The translations under genes and the position numbers were made by a program. A stretch of 64,000 nucleotides of DNA, taken from Caldanaerobius polysaccharolyticus DSM 13641. GTDB taxonomy: Bacteria > Bacillota > Thermoanaerobacteria > Thermoanaerobacterales > Caldanaerobiaceae. The stretch spans positions 460,545 to 524,544 of the forward strand of contig NZ_KE386494.1 of NCBI RefSeq assembly GCF_000427425.1, read 5' to 3'. A model generated the notes under the pieces. That model was given only the letters and a program-made list of their open reading frames with translations. It did no database searches and was not told the origin of the DNA. Each line of letters begins with the position of its first letter. The first letter of the stretch is position 1. Below are positions 44,903 through 54,029 of the stretch, in pieces.

Positions 44903-45991
44903 CTATGGTATTAACACTGATTTAATGGTCTCCCTATTCTCCATGGCGCTCAAAGCTTTATTTGCATCCTCAAGATCGTACCTGTCTGTAACCAACAGCT
45001 CAAACTTTTCAATGTTACTCAACACCATATTTACGGCCATATTAAGGTGCTTTGTATCGCTCACCCATACACCCTGGTACCTCAGGTTTTTTCTCACGAT
45101 GTCATAATAACAGTCAATGGTCACCGTCCCATTAGGATCTCCAAAACCCACTGAAAGGTACGTACCACCATTCCTCACCAGTTTTATACCTTCCTGAACC
45201 GCTAATGGGTGCCCTACTGCTTCTACAGCCACGTCAACGCCCCTGCCTGACGTGATGTCTAATATCAGTTGTCTGCGCTCTTCTTGAGTGGTACTATACC
45301 TATCCAGCACCACATCGGCGCCAAATACCCTACACATATCTAAGCGTTCCTTTGTACCGCCTATTACTATGACCTTTCTCGCCCCCCTAGCTTTTGCAAA
45401 GGCGACGGCAAACAGCCCTATAGGACCAGGCCCTTGAACCAATACGCTGTCGCCTATATCAGGCGATAACATGTCAAAAGCGTGAGCTGTAGTCGCACCT
45501 GAGCAGGACGCTGATACCAAAACGGCCGGATCAACTTTATCCTTTATTTTTATAACCTTAGTCCCTGGGGCCAGATACACGTACTGAGAATAACACCCTC
45601 TCAAGTAGGGCATCTCTTTACATGTGGTGCTTATACCATACGTCCAGCGGTTTTCGCATAAGGCCGGCTCTCTTTTTACGGCGCAATAATAACACTTCCC
45701 GCACGTAACACCTCTATCCCATATGACCACATCTCCCTCTTTAATCGCTTCTCCGTTTACATCCACCCACGGCTCTGATAATTCGACCACCTGCCCTACC
45801 CCTTCGTGGCCTAGTATCATGGGAAGGTTCAACCGCGGGTCATTGCCTTTCCACATGTGCACGTCAGAACCACAAACACCAGCAGCTAAAATTTTAACAA
45901 GCATTTCTCCGCGGGGCGGATCCACAACGTCAAATTCCCTTTTTACCAATGGCTTATTGTACTCTTCTAAAACCATAGCATATGCTTTCAT
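44903..45991 (-). CDS. Zinc-dependent medium-chain alcohol dehydrogenase
   Basis: 362 residues of the sorbitol/threonine dehydrogenase-like group. Catalytic zinc region CGSDVHMWKG and GHEGVGQVVE, structural zinc cysteines CGKCYYCAVKREPALC, NAD-binding GPGPIGLFAVAFAKARGA. It likely oxidises a secondary alcohol of a sugar or sugar acid. The ATG overlaps the flavoprotein stop by 4 nt (ATGA) and has AGGAGGTGG upstream, indicating coupling. The substrate is not recognisable. Confidence 0.88.
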   Translation of the reverse strand: MKAYAMVLEEYNKPLVKREFDVVDPPRGEMLVKILAAGVCGSDVHMWKGNDPRLNLPMILGHEGVGQVVELSEPWVDVNGEAIKEGDVVIWDRGVTCGKCYYCAVKREPALCENRWTYGISTTCKEMPYLRGCYSQYVYLAPGTKVIKIKDKVDPAVLVSASCSGATTAHAFDMLSPDIGDSVLVQGPGPIGLFAVAFAKARGARKVIVIGGTKERLDMCRVFGADVVLDRYSTTQEERRQLILDITSGRGVDVAVEAVGHPLAVQEGIKLVRNGGTYLSVGFGDPNGTVTIDCYYDIVRKNLRYQGVWVSDTKHLNMAVNMVLSNIEKFELLVTDRYDLEDANKALSAMENRETIKSVLIP

Positions 45992-47760
45992 AGAACCACC
46001 TCCTTTGGCCTTATAGGCTGCTTTTCCTCTACAACTACTTGATCATTGCAAACATCGTATCTACATACAAAATAACCTCTCAATCCTTTATCCCTTGGCA
46101 AAGGATCTGAATTAAAATCGTTAAAGCAAAGATGAGGTCCTCTGCTTTCTTTTCTATGCAGTGCAGACTTTAACACAGCCTCTGCGGTAAGCAACATGTT
46201 TTTAAACCCAACGACATCTTTTGCAGTTTGTGCCCTAAGCTTTTGCCGTTTTAAGTACGCCACGCGGTCTAATGCCTCTTCCAAGCCCTTTTCTGTCCTT
46301 ATGACACTACAGCACCTGTCCATAACTTCTCTGAGCTCCCTTACAGCTTCTTCAACAATAAGGCCTCTTTCTGACAACCAATTGTTATAGGAACTAAAGA
46401 TGTTTTTGGCTATATTTATGGCATTTTCAGAGTAACAACAATCGATTGCATAATCTGCTGCACTCTCCCCTGAAATTTTGCCGAATACCTGGCAGTCTAA
46501 AAGGGAATTCCCGCCAGGGCGATTAGCTCCATGTTGCCCCCCAGCGCATTCTCCCGCTGCAAATAAACCCTTTATATTTGTTTCGGCTTTGCAGCGAATT
46601 TTTATACCGCCTTGGAAATGTTGAATAGCAGGAGCTATTTCAAGCCAATCCCTTTTTATGTCAACACCTCTTGCCTTTAACCATCTGATTGACTGGGGAT
46701 TAATCTCTTCAAGCCTATCGTACGGGCATAAACGGCCAACAACAGCTTTGACTTCCTGCTCATACCTGTGTTTAAAATCCTCTCTCAAAAGATCAAAGCT
46801 AAATCCTTCAGGGTCTCGGGTGAAGTCCAGGTACACCTTATGGCCTCGATGTATTTCTCGGTAAACCGCTATATCTATTATGCTGGTCTTGTGTTCGGCG
46901 CTCACAGGCCACGTAGAACCTTTCTCAAAAATGTCGTTAAAGCCCACATGATACTCCTTAAGAAATTCCTCTCCTCTTTCATTGACAAATCGGGGGACCG
47001 CCCTCATCATACTCCCAGAGCAGGCAAGACCTGTGTCCACCGATGAAAGCCCTATCTGTATAAATTCCATATTTACCAGCTCGGCACCGGCTCTTAAAGC
47101 CATAGCGTACCCATCGCCTGTCATACCAGGAGGGAAAACATTGACTTTATACACACTCCCTCCTCCTCCTGTGGCCATCACTACAGATTTTGCCTTTATT
47201 ATGATCTCTTCGCCTCCAGCATAGCCTACAGCACCGTACACCTGTCCGTCATCCACTATCAAGTCGGTAATCATGGTGTTTTGCAACACAGTTACATCTG
47301 TTTCCTCCAGTTTTTTTATAAGGGCCTGTTCTATGTGTATCGCCGTCTCAGGGCCTGTAAAACAAGCTCTGGGATAAGCCGAGCCATCAGTGATAAACTG
47401 AACAGGTACGCCGTTCTCTTTTACAAACGGCACACCCAATCGGTCAAGATAATAAAACGCCTCAGCTGAGTTTCGCGCCAGTATCTCCGCGAGATCGTAA
47501 TCAGATACAAACCCTCCTATCTCATATATGTCCTTAGCATGGTACTTCCAGTTGTCCGGTCCCCCGGGAAAGGTGGTAGGAAGGGTAGCGTGAAAAGCCA
47601 TCCTGTCAGAACAGGCCAATGCCGTGGTACCGCAATACCCCAGTTTGCCTTTGACAGCCATTATTACCTTAACCCCGCGATGCCTTTCATGGGCTGCCAG
47701 AGCACTTCTCAAGGCCGCCCCACCTCCACCTATCACAAGTACATCCGTGTCGTATACCAT
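45988..47760 (-). CDS. Fumarate-reductase/succinate-dehydrogenase-like flavoprotein
   Basis: About 590 residues from ATG 47760 (GGAGG upstream; a longer frame starts inside the previous gene). FAD-binding VLVIGGGGAALRSALAAHE, then KLGYCGTTALACSDRMAFH, VVMATGGGGSVYKVNVFPPGMTGDGYAMALRAGAELVNMEFIQ, and GLFAAGECAGGQHGANRPGGNSLLDCQVFG, the class signature around the covalent or tightly bound FAD. No SdhB or SdhC genes accompany it. Instead it follows a ferredoxin-containing DHOD-like protein by 7 nt, a plausible electron partner. It may reduce or oxidise a C-C bond of a sugar-derived acid. AprA in this window is a distant relative. Confidence 0.85.
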   Translation of the reverse strand: MVYDTDVLVIGGGGAALRSALAAHERHRGVKVIMAVKGKLGYCGTTALACSDRMAFHATLPTTFPGGPDNWKYHAKDIYEIGGFVSDYDLAEILARNSAEAFYYLDRLGVPFVKENGVPVQFITDGSAYPRACFTGPETAIHIEQALIKKLEETDVTVLQNTMITDLIVDDGQVYGAVGYAGGEEIIIKAKSVVMATGGGGSVYKVNVFPPGMTGDGYAMALRAGAELVNMEFIQIGLSSVDTGLACSGSMMRAVPRFVNERGEEFLKEYHVGFNDIFEKGSTWPVSAEHKTSIIDIAVYREIHRGHKVYLDFTRDPEGFSFDLLREDFKHRYEQEVKAVVGRLCPYDRLEEINPQSIRWLKARGVDIKRDWLEIAPAIQHFQGGIKIRCKAETNIKGLFAAGECAGGQHGANRPGGNSLLDCQVFGKISGESAADYAIDCCYSENAINIAKNIFSSYNNWLSERGLIVEEAVRELREVMDRCCSVIRTEKGLEEALDRVAYLKRQKLRAQTAKDVVGFKNMLLTAEAVLKSALHRKESRGPHLCFNDFNSDPLPRDKGLRGYFVCRYDVCNDQVVVEEKQPIRPKEVVL

Positions 47761-47767
47761 ACCTTTT

Positions 47768-48901
47768 CTACCTCCTGACCATAGAGATGGCTTTAGCAGG
47801 ACAGATTTCGGCGCACAGTCCACACCCGTCGCACTTATCGTTTACGGAGTACTTTTCATCTGCGTCAATCCCATCGTAAATACATACCCGCGCGCAGAGC
47901 CCGCAGGAAGTACACCTGATCATGTCGATTTCTGCCTTTGCCCACTGAGTTCTATCCACCTCATCCATGCTCTTAATCCTGCTACATATTTTACCTTTAA
48001 ACTCGCTTATAGAGCTGTAACCTTTGCTCTCCATGAACTTTTCAATCCCTTTATTGATCCTGTTGATTACCTGATAACCATTCAGTATTATCACACTGCA
48101 GATTTGCACAGTTCCTGCCCCAGCCAGGATATACTTTACTGCATCCTCCCCGTTCATAACGCCACCACTACCGCTTATATCACATCTTATGTGAGGGGAT
48201 ACCGCGCTAATCCAGCGCAAAGAAAACATTATAGACCATGGGCCCCCGTGTCCGGCATAGCCGCCATGCAGTACAGGGACTTCTTTTTCCACGTCTATGT
48301 CAAGGCCCGTAAACCTGTTAAACATCACCAGCCCATCAGCACCAGCCTGATCAAGCCTTAAAGCATCTGAGCCTGGATTGGTTGACTGGGGAGTCATCTT
48401 GGGTATAACAGGTATCTTAACGGCGTTTTTCATAAGTTTGGTGGTGGCAACCATGGACTTTATTACGTCTATACCCGACATTAAGTGTACGCCGTGAGGA
48501 CAAGATAGGTTAAGTTCAATAGCGTCAGCTCCAGCCTGTTCCACGAGCTTGCCGTACTTTATCCAGGCCTCATCTGTATAGCAGTTAATACTGGCTATAA
48601 CCGGAATACTCAGCTGGCTTTTAGCCCTGTAAATGAACTCAGCGTATTCTTCCGGGCCGTACTCGCTGGCTTGTTCATAAGAATAAAGGGTCGTAGAACC
48701 GCTGTGCTTTATAACTTTAAATCTCGGCGTAGGTGAAACCCTGCATATCTCTTTTTGAAAAAGGCTCTTTGTGACTACAGCCCCTATGCCGTTGTCTTCC
48801 GCCTTTTTTAGCCTCTCTACCGTCCCTGTAATACCAGCTGCAGCGGCAATCAAAGGCGATCTCAGTTTTAACCCCGCGTATGTCGTCGACAAATCGACCA
48901 T
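47768..48901 (-). CDS. Dihydroorotate/dihydropyrimidine dehydrogenase-like iron-sulfur flavoprotein
   Basis: 377 residues: an FMN barrel (LRSPLIAAAAGITGTVERLKKAEDNGIGAVVTKSL, ELNLSCPHGVHLMSGIDVIKSM, DISGSGGVMNGEDAVKYILAGAG) and a C-terminal pair of [4Fe-4S] motifs (CTSCGLCARVC, CDGCGLCAEICPAKAI). Same domain order as the PreA-like protein at 20242 but clearly divergent, and in a sugar rather than pyrimidine context. A pyrimidine substrate is therefore doubtful; it may feed electrons to the adjacent flavoprotein. RBS AAGGGGGAAG precedes the ATG. Confidence 0.82.
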   Translation of the reverse strand: MVDLSTTYAGLKLRSPLIAAAAGITGTVERLKKAEDNGIGAVVTKSLFQKEICRVSPTPRFKVIKHSGSTTLYSYEQASEYGPEEYAEFIYRAKSQLSIPVIASINCYTDEAWIKYGKLVEQAGADAIELNLSCPHGVHLMSGIDVIKSMVATTKLMKNAVKIPVIPKMTPQSTNPGSDALRLDQAGADGLVMFNRFTGLDIDVEKEVPVLHGGYAGHGGPWSIMFSLRWISAVSPHIRCDISGSGGVMNGEDAVKYILAGAGTVQICSVIILNGYQVINRINKGIEKFMESKGYSSISEFKGKICSRIKSMDEVDRTQWAKAEIDMIRCTSCGLCARVCIYDGIDADEKYSVNDKCDGCGLCAEICPAKAISMVRR

Positions 48902-48925
48902 ATTGCCTTCCCCCTTTTAACGTTT

Positions 48926-49906
48926 CTACCTTACAGACTTTCTTATAACCAGCTCAGGCTTTATTACCCTTGGACGCACGCTTTCCCTGTTAATGAGCTT
49001 TAAAAGCATGGAAAATGCTTCAGCGCCCATTTCACGCACAGGTTGGGAAACCGTCGTAAGAGGCGGATCCACGTATGCCGCCATATCCAGGTCGTCAAAT
49101 CCCATAATCGATATATCCTCTGGCACTCTAAACCCCCTACTTTTTACAGCCCTCATCGCTGCTATGGCCATGGGGTCACTGGCGGCAAATATGGCATCCG
49201 GCCTGTCACCGTCCAGCAAACTGTACAAAGTTTTTTCTGCTTCCTCCATTGTATTTATGTTCTCTATCGCCCTCCCGCAATTACAATCTATACCACGTTG
49301 TTTCACAGCGTCCAGATACCCGGAAAGCCTATCGCTATACAGGCTTAAGCGAGTATCGCCGCACAGAAACCATATTCGCCTGTGCCCTCTCTGCCATAAG
49401 TATTCTACAGCCATTTTCGCGCCTTCATAGTTGTCCAGCGTGACGCTGTGTAGGGCATTGGGATATTTTCTGACCAGCAACACAACAGGGAATCTACTTT
49501 TTTCCAAATCCTCAATGTGATCATAACGGTCCTTTACCGTAGCAAAAATTAATCCATCAACCCACCTTTCCTTTAATTTTTCTACATAGTCCATCTCTAT
49601 AGATAGGTTCTCGTCGGTATTGCAGAGAAAAACGGTATAGCCATTTTTTCTAGCCTCATCTTCCACACCTTTTGCAATAGCTGGAAACAAAGGATTGCAT
49701 ATATTGGGTATTATCAACCCTACTGTATTGGTCTTACCTTCTTTAAGCCCTTTGGCAAGGATATTGGGTTTAAAGTCAAGCTCCTTTATCGCTTCCATAA
49801 TCCTCTGCTTGGTCTCAAACTTAACAGGAGCCCTGCCGCTTAGAGCTCTTGATACAGTGCTGGGCGAAACACCTGCTCTTTTGGCTACATCAATAATCGT
49901 GGGCAC
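48926..49906 (-). CDS. LacI-family transcriptional regulator
   Basis: 326 residues from GTG 49906. The N-terminal helix-turn-helix TIIDVAKRAGVSPSTVSRALSG is followed by the hinge helix and a periplasmic-binding-like sensor domain (TVGLIIPNICNPLFPAIAKGVEDEARKNGY, DGLIFATVKD, ISIMGFDDLDMAAYVDPPLTTVSQP). It probably represses the sugar genes around it, and an exact-type operator lies 36 nt upstream of its start (49942-49955), implying autoregulation. Confidence 0.92.
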   Translation of the reverse strand: MPTIIDVAKRAGVSPSTVSRALSGRAPVKFETKQRIMEAIKELDFKPNILAKGLKEGKTNTVGLIIPNICNPLFPAIAKGVEDEARKNGYTVFLCNTDENLSIEMDYVEKLKERWVDGLIFATVKDRYDHIEDLEKSRFPVVLLVRKYPNALHSVTLDNYEGAKMAVEYLWQRGHRRIWFLCGDTRLSLYSDRLSGYLDAVKQRGIDCNCGRAIENINTMEEAEKTLYSLLDGDRPDAIFAASDPMAIAAMRAVKSRGFRVPEDISIMGFDDLDMAAYVDPPLTTVSQPVREMGAEAFSMLLKLINRESVRPRVIKPELVIRKSVR

Positions 49907-49941
49907 ATCCTCACCCCCATCCTATTATTGACTCAACTTTT

Positions 49942-49955
49942 TACAATCGATTGCA
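49942..49955. promoter_or_regulatory. LacI-type operator
   Basis: TACAATCGATTGCA, a 14-bp near-palindrome with central CG, the layout bound by LacI/GalR/CcpA-class proteins. It lies in the 54-nt gap between the glycosidase-like gene and the lacI-type gene, so it can control the regulator and the five genes downstream. Confidence 0.7.
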
Positions 49956-49960
49956 TTTTA

Positions 49961-52900
49961 TTAAAATATATCACAATACGCATTTTTATCATAATCAAAA
50001 TATTGGCCTTCAAAAAGTCCCAATAGAGTCGTAGTGACCACAAGCTCCACCGTATTCTTGCCTTCCTTAAGCCAACTTTTATTCACATCCCATATATACG
50101 GATGCCAGCTCTTTGCGCCAGCCCAGTGGCCGTTTATATAAAGGGATGCTGAAGCCTGAAATCTCTCATCCTCTATGCAAATAACCATATTCGACAGTTC
50201 ACCGGCGCTTAATTCCACTCCCTTCCTATACACCACATCCCCTGCGTAAAAGGGAATTCCACAGGCTTTCAGGTCGCCTATTTTCCCCTGGGGCTGAGCA
50301 TCTTTTAAAACAAAGAGATCATCTAGTTTAAAGACTCCAAAATCTCCAAAAATGTACAAAGGATTGACGAGCCCATCGCTGGTCTTTTGGGTTTTTACCT
50401 TGACAGTAATCTCATTGATCCCCTTGCGCACACAGGATGTTATATCCGCAGCCATGTTTGTAGGAAGGTAAAAAAACGCCTTATTAAAATCCTGCGGTCT
50501 TATCGCATTGCCATTTACTCCAATTTCCCATTGACCCATTATGCTCCCCGGTTCCATCACCAAGAATAGCTTTACATCTTTCTCTAACTTAAATCTATGC
50601 TTATACATAACCTCTAATGACGGAAACCTGAGCTTGCTAGGGCAGCCAAACGCCTCGGAAGTGTAGATAGGCAGTCTTGCTCTGCACATACCTATCTGAT
50701 CAATAATGGGCATACACCCCACGTTAAAAGGACCGCATCTAAGCTCTTGGCCTTCTACTTTTTCAATGTACATATCCCATTTATTCATAAGAAGGGCATT
50801 TTCACTTTTGACTTCCACTTCCCACATCTCGTCGATGTCAATGACTTTTACATTCCTCTTTACACATTCTTTTGCAAACTCAGCCGAGCTTTGCTGTGCA
50901 CCCTCTTTAAGCACAAATAATTTTGATTCAAAGGGCGACATCTCTACATTGTAACGAATAACACCCCCTTTTTCGTCACATTTTAACTGTATAAATTTCT
51001 CAAATCCTATATCAAATTCCCAAACCCCTGGAGTGGAATACCTTTCGTTTCTTACGCTTACGCCTGCTTTTATTTTTTTATCCGACGTGTTGATGACAAA
51101 ATAGCAGTCTTCGCCTCTATACAAAAGGTGCAGTGCTTTAATCTCCCTTATTATTTGACCATCAGATGTAATCTCTATGTCCCTTTCAACGATTTTTTCT
51201 AAAACAGAAGGCACTTTTTCCACATCTTTTACAAAATAAACGGTGCCTCTTTCTAAAATATCAGGTACTTTCTCCTGACCGAGCACGTAGCTATCGTAGA
51301 TCTTCTTGGCCTCAAAGCCCACCATGGCGCTAAATCTCTTATCTAAATCATTCATATTCCCTACTTTCTCAATAGGCATACATCCCGCTGTTATTAAAAT
51401 GCCCCTCTGTTCAGTGTACTCAAGGATCTTTTTAACCGCTTCCTCTTCCAGATTAAGCATAGGCGGGAGTATTATCACATCAAATTTATCTTCGTTAATC
51501 AAAATTTCGCCATCCTTCACATCGCCCTCGGCCAGCAGCTGTGGATCGATTATGTAAAAATCATAAAAATTATCCATGAGAACATTTTGCAGCTTTGAAA
51601 AGTCTTCTTTTAACCGCTCTTTAGTATCCCCTTTGTCTGCCGATGCTGTCCACTGACTCGTCACCGGATCAACCAACAGTATTCTGACGACTCTTTTTGC
51701 GTCGCCTATAAGCTTGCCAAGGGCTTTGACATAATTTGATAGAGCTGCGCCGTGTTTCCACCAGGGCATTTGATAAAACGACGAAGGCGGTGCGTCGTGT
51801 TTTTTAAGGCTGTCCGTGGTGTAGAAAAAAGCATGAGGTACAAAGAAATTTATACCTTGAAAACCAAGCCAATCATACGTCCACTTCATGTCCTGAATAG
51901 TCATTCCCCAGCCAATGCTGTGAAAGCATTCACACAGCGCTCTTTCTTTCCCATAAAAGTGCGCAGCAGAAGAAACCAGTTTAGCATTTGCCCGGTAGTT
52001 TGAATTGGCCAGATCAGGTTTGCACCCCGCTTTCAAATGACCTGTATCGATACCCGGTATGTCAATATACTTAAGCTGGCTGCTCCTGAGAATGGGCTTC
52101 TCCGCCACATACAAAAGATTATTATCGTGGCACCATCTCTGTATCTGGACATCATAGTTTTGTATAAACGTATTGACCACTGTATTCCAATAATCAAATC
52201 GCACCTTGTCAGCATGCTCTCCTCTTCCATCTACCAGTACAGGCAATACGTCCACAAGGGAATAACCGTAATTTTTATAAAAAATATCAGGGAGCACAGG
52301 CGACCAAGGATACTTGCCTATAAGGCCTATTTCATCAGAAAATATTCCTTTTATCGTCTTGCCAAATTCATCTCCCAGGTATTTTTTATACCTCTCGTGG
52401 GTCTCCTGTATAAAGTACACCACAGCATCGCGATTTAGCGGATCTATAAAAGTGTCGTAGTATTTAAAATTGTGAATGACTTCTTCTGTGAAAACATAAA
52501 GTTTATAAGATCCTGGTGGAACTTTCCACACCAGCTTATTTGAACAATCCCCTGCGAAATACCTTTTCCTATTGTAAGCAGTAAGCCCGCTCATCTGAAA
52601 AATATCTTCTCTGCGAACAATACCTATGGATTCCGAAAGGTCAATTTTTGCGCTAAAGTCAACTTTCCCGCCAACCATCGGATAGGCACCTGCACTTATA
52701 ACCCTTCCCCACCCCAGTTCTAACTCCACCGTATCAGGACCTGTGATTTCTAACACCTTAACTTTTAACTCTTTTGCTGTAACCTCCGGATGATTGAGCA
52801 TAACTACACCCCCTGCGGCGCCGCTGGGATATGGATATTCGTCGTACAGCCATACCTCGAGATTTTCTTTTTTAGCTTCTTCTACAGCCACAGATACTTT

Positions 52901-53083
52901 ATAAAACCATTCGCTCGACAGATAAGGGATAGTAAGGCCCTGCCTAGGATGTATAAAAAAACCTCCAACACCCTTATCAGCCATTTCCCGTACCTGCCTC
53001 TTTATCTCGCTATCATCCATATCGCCGTTCCAAAACCAGAAAGGTTTATAACCATAATTAATCAACATCTTTCTGCTATTCAC
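49961..53083 (-). CDS. Large glycoside-hydrolase-like protein (GH106-like, tentative)
   Basis: 1040 residues, start GTG 53083 (AAAGGGGTAG upstream), no signal peptide. The N-terminus (KPFWFWNGDMDDSEIKRQV, GGFFIHPRQGLTIPYLS, VWLYDEYPYPSGAAGG) resembles the TIM-barrel start of large bacterial proteins related to GH106 alpha-L-rhamnosidases. FSDEIGL near 250 offers an acidic candidate. The C-terminal 250 residues look like a beta-sandwich sugar-binding domain (MEPGSIMGQWEIGVNGNAI, LYINGHWAGAKSW). Family placement is from memory of the motifs and unsure. It likely removes a terminal sugar from imported oligosaccharide. Confidence 0.65.
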   Translation of the reverse strand: MNSRKMLINYGYKPFWFWNGDMDDSEIKRQVREMADKGVGGFFIHPRQGLTIPYLSSEWFYKVSVAVEEAKKENLEVWLYDEYPYPSGAAGGVVMLNHPEVTAKELKVKVLEITGPDTVELELGWGRVISAGAYPMVGGKVDFSAKIDLSESIGIVRREDIFQMSGLTAYNRKRYFAGDCSNKLVWKVPPGSYKLYVFTEEVIHNFKYYDTFIDPLNRDAVVYFIQETHERYKKYLGDEFGKTIKGIFSDEIGLIGKYPWSPVLPDIFYKNYGYSLVDVLPVLVDGRGEHADKVRFDYWNTVVNTFIQNYDVQIQRWCHDNNLLYVAEKPILRSSQLKYIDIPGIDTGHLKAGCKPDLANSNYRANAKLVSSAAHFYGKERALCECFHSIGWGMTIQDMKWTYDWLGFQGINFFVPHAFFYTTDSLKKHDAPPSSFYQMPWWKHGAALSNYVKALGKLIGDAKRVVRILLVDPVTSQWTASADKGDTKERLKEDFSKLQNVLMDNFYDFYIIDPQLLAEGDVKDGEILINEDKFDVIILPPMLNLEEEAVKKILEYTEQRGILITAGCMPIEKVGNMNDLDKRFSAMVGFEAKKIYDSYVLGQEKVPDILERGTVYFVKDVEKVPSVLEKIVERDIEITSDGQIIREIKALHLLYRGEDCYFVINTSDKKIKAGVSVRNERYSTPGVWEFDIGFEKFIQLKCDEKGGVIRYNVEMSPFESKLFVLKEGAQQSSAEFAKECVKRNVKVIDIDEMWEVEVKSENALLMNKWDMYIEKVEGQELRCGPFNVGCMPIIDQIGMCRARLPIYTSEAFGCPSKLRFPSLEVMYKHRFKLEKDVKLFLVMEPGSIMGQWEIGVNGNAIRPQDFNKAFFYLPTNMAADITSCVRKGINEITVKVKTQKTSDGLVNPLYIFGDFGVFKLDDLFVLKDAQPQGKIGDLKACGIPFYAGDVVYRKGVELSAGELSNMVICIEDERFQASASLYINGHWAGAKSWHPYIWDVNKSWLKEGKNTVELVVTTTLLGLFEGQYFDYDKNAYCDIF

Positions 53084-53116
53084 CTGATTTTTCTACCCCT
53101 TTCTCTTTAAATGCAA

Positions 53117-53155
53117 TTTTGTCATAGAAGCCCTCTAAAGACCTCTATGACAAAA
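53117..53155. repeat. 12-bp perfect inverted repeat before the glycosidase gene
   Basis: TTTTGTCATAGA (53117-53128) and TCTATGACAAAA (53144-53155) form a perfect stem with a 15-nt loop between the isomerase stop (53177) and the glycosidase start (53083), both on the minus strand. A run of T (TCGTTTTTT) follows only on the plus strand. For minus-strand transcription it is a hairpin without a clean U-tract, so it may be an mRNA-stability element, weak terminator or operator. Confidence 0.6.
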
Positions 53156-53176
53156 TCGTTTTTTATAAACACACTG

Positions 53177-53998
53177 TCATGATTTCAAGTTTGCAAAATA
53201 TTTTTTTGCATAACGTATATATTCTTCTAATGCTATTTTAGGTTCTTCCAGCTCAGGATGCCATTTTTTCTCCCACTCAAGGGATAGCCAGCCTTCATAC
53301 CCATTTTGACTCAACAATTCAACGCATCTAGTCACAGGCACATCCCCTTTTCCTACCATGCACAATCTGGCATCTCTTCCCCATCCTAAAGAATCCTTTA
53401 TATGGGTATGTTTAATGTAGCCCTTAAGCCTCGCATAAGTTTGTTCTACCGGCTCTTTAAATGTCTTGTAAGGATGGTTTATATCCCAAAGCACCCCAAC
53501 AGAATCACAATCCACTTTTTCCAGGACTTTAAGTAATCTATCTGTGCGCGCAAAATCCCCGTGAGTCTCTATAAGCACGCTCACCCCCTTGTCCTTTGCG
53601 TAAACGCCCAATTCAGACAAGGCATCGGCTACCATGTCAATTATTTCACTTTCATCCTGCCCCTCAGGCACGTTATTGCCAAATACCCTTATATAAGGCA
53701 CTTCCATCTGGTAGGCCAGATCTACGGCATCCTTGCCTTCCTGCAAATATGTGCTGTATGTGGATCTATCGTGAAATACACACGAAGTGTCAAGGCAACA
53801 TATCGCCAGACCTCTTTCTTTTAACAATCGCTTTGTATGGGAAAGATTGTGAGGCAGAAAAGGTCTGGCCCTGTTCAGGTACATCTCTCCTTCTACTCCT
53901 CTTATTTCTATACCGTCGTATCCTAGCCGCGAGGCCTCATCTAAAATCCTTTCCCAGGGCCAATCGGGACATGAAAGAGTCGTAAAGGATATTTTCAT
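53177..53998 (-). CDS. Sugar phosphate isomerase/epimerase-like TIM-barrel protein
   Basis: 273 residues of the xylose-isomerase-like (AP endonuclease 2) family: FTTLSCPDWPWERILDEASRLGYDGIEIRG, then metal-ligand positions in VLIETHGDF, VGVLWDINHPYKT, YIKHTHIKDSLG and WLSLEWEKKWHPELEEP. Members include hydroxypyruvate isomerase, inosose dehydratase and ketose 3-epimerases. Together with the Gfo/Idh dehydrogenases of this locus it suggests oxidation and epimerisation of a sugar. It lies between the solute-binding protein and the glycosidase. Confidence 0.85.
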   Translation of the reverse strand: MKISFTTLSCPDWPWERILDEASRLGYDGIEIRGVEGEMYLNRARPFLPHNLSHTKRLLKERGLAICCLDTSCVFHDRSTYSTYLQEGKDAVDLAYQMEVPYIRVFGNNVPEGQDESEIIDMVADALSELGVYAKDKGVSVLIETHGDFARTDRLLKVLEKVDCDSVGVLWDINHPYKTFKEPVEQTYARLKGYIKHTHIKDSLGWGRDARLCMVGKGDVPVTRCVELLSQNGYEGWLSLEWEKKWHPELEEPKIALEEYIRYAKKYFANLKS

Positions 53999-54029
53999 CT
54001 TGACAAAATCCCACCTTGTATTTGCTCTA

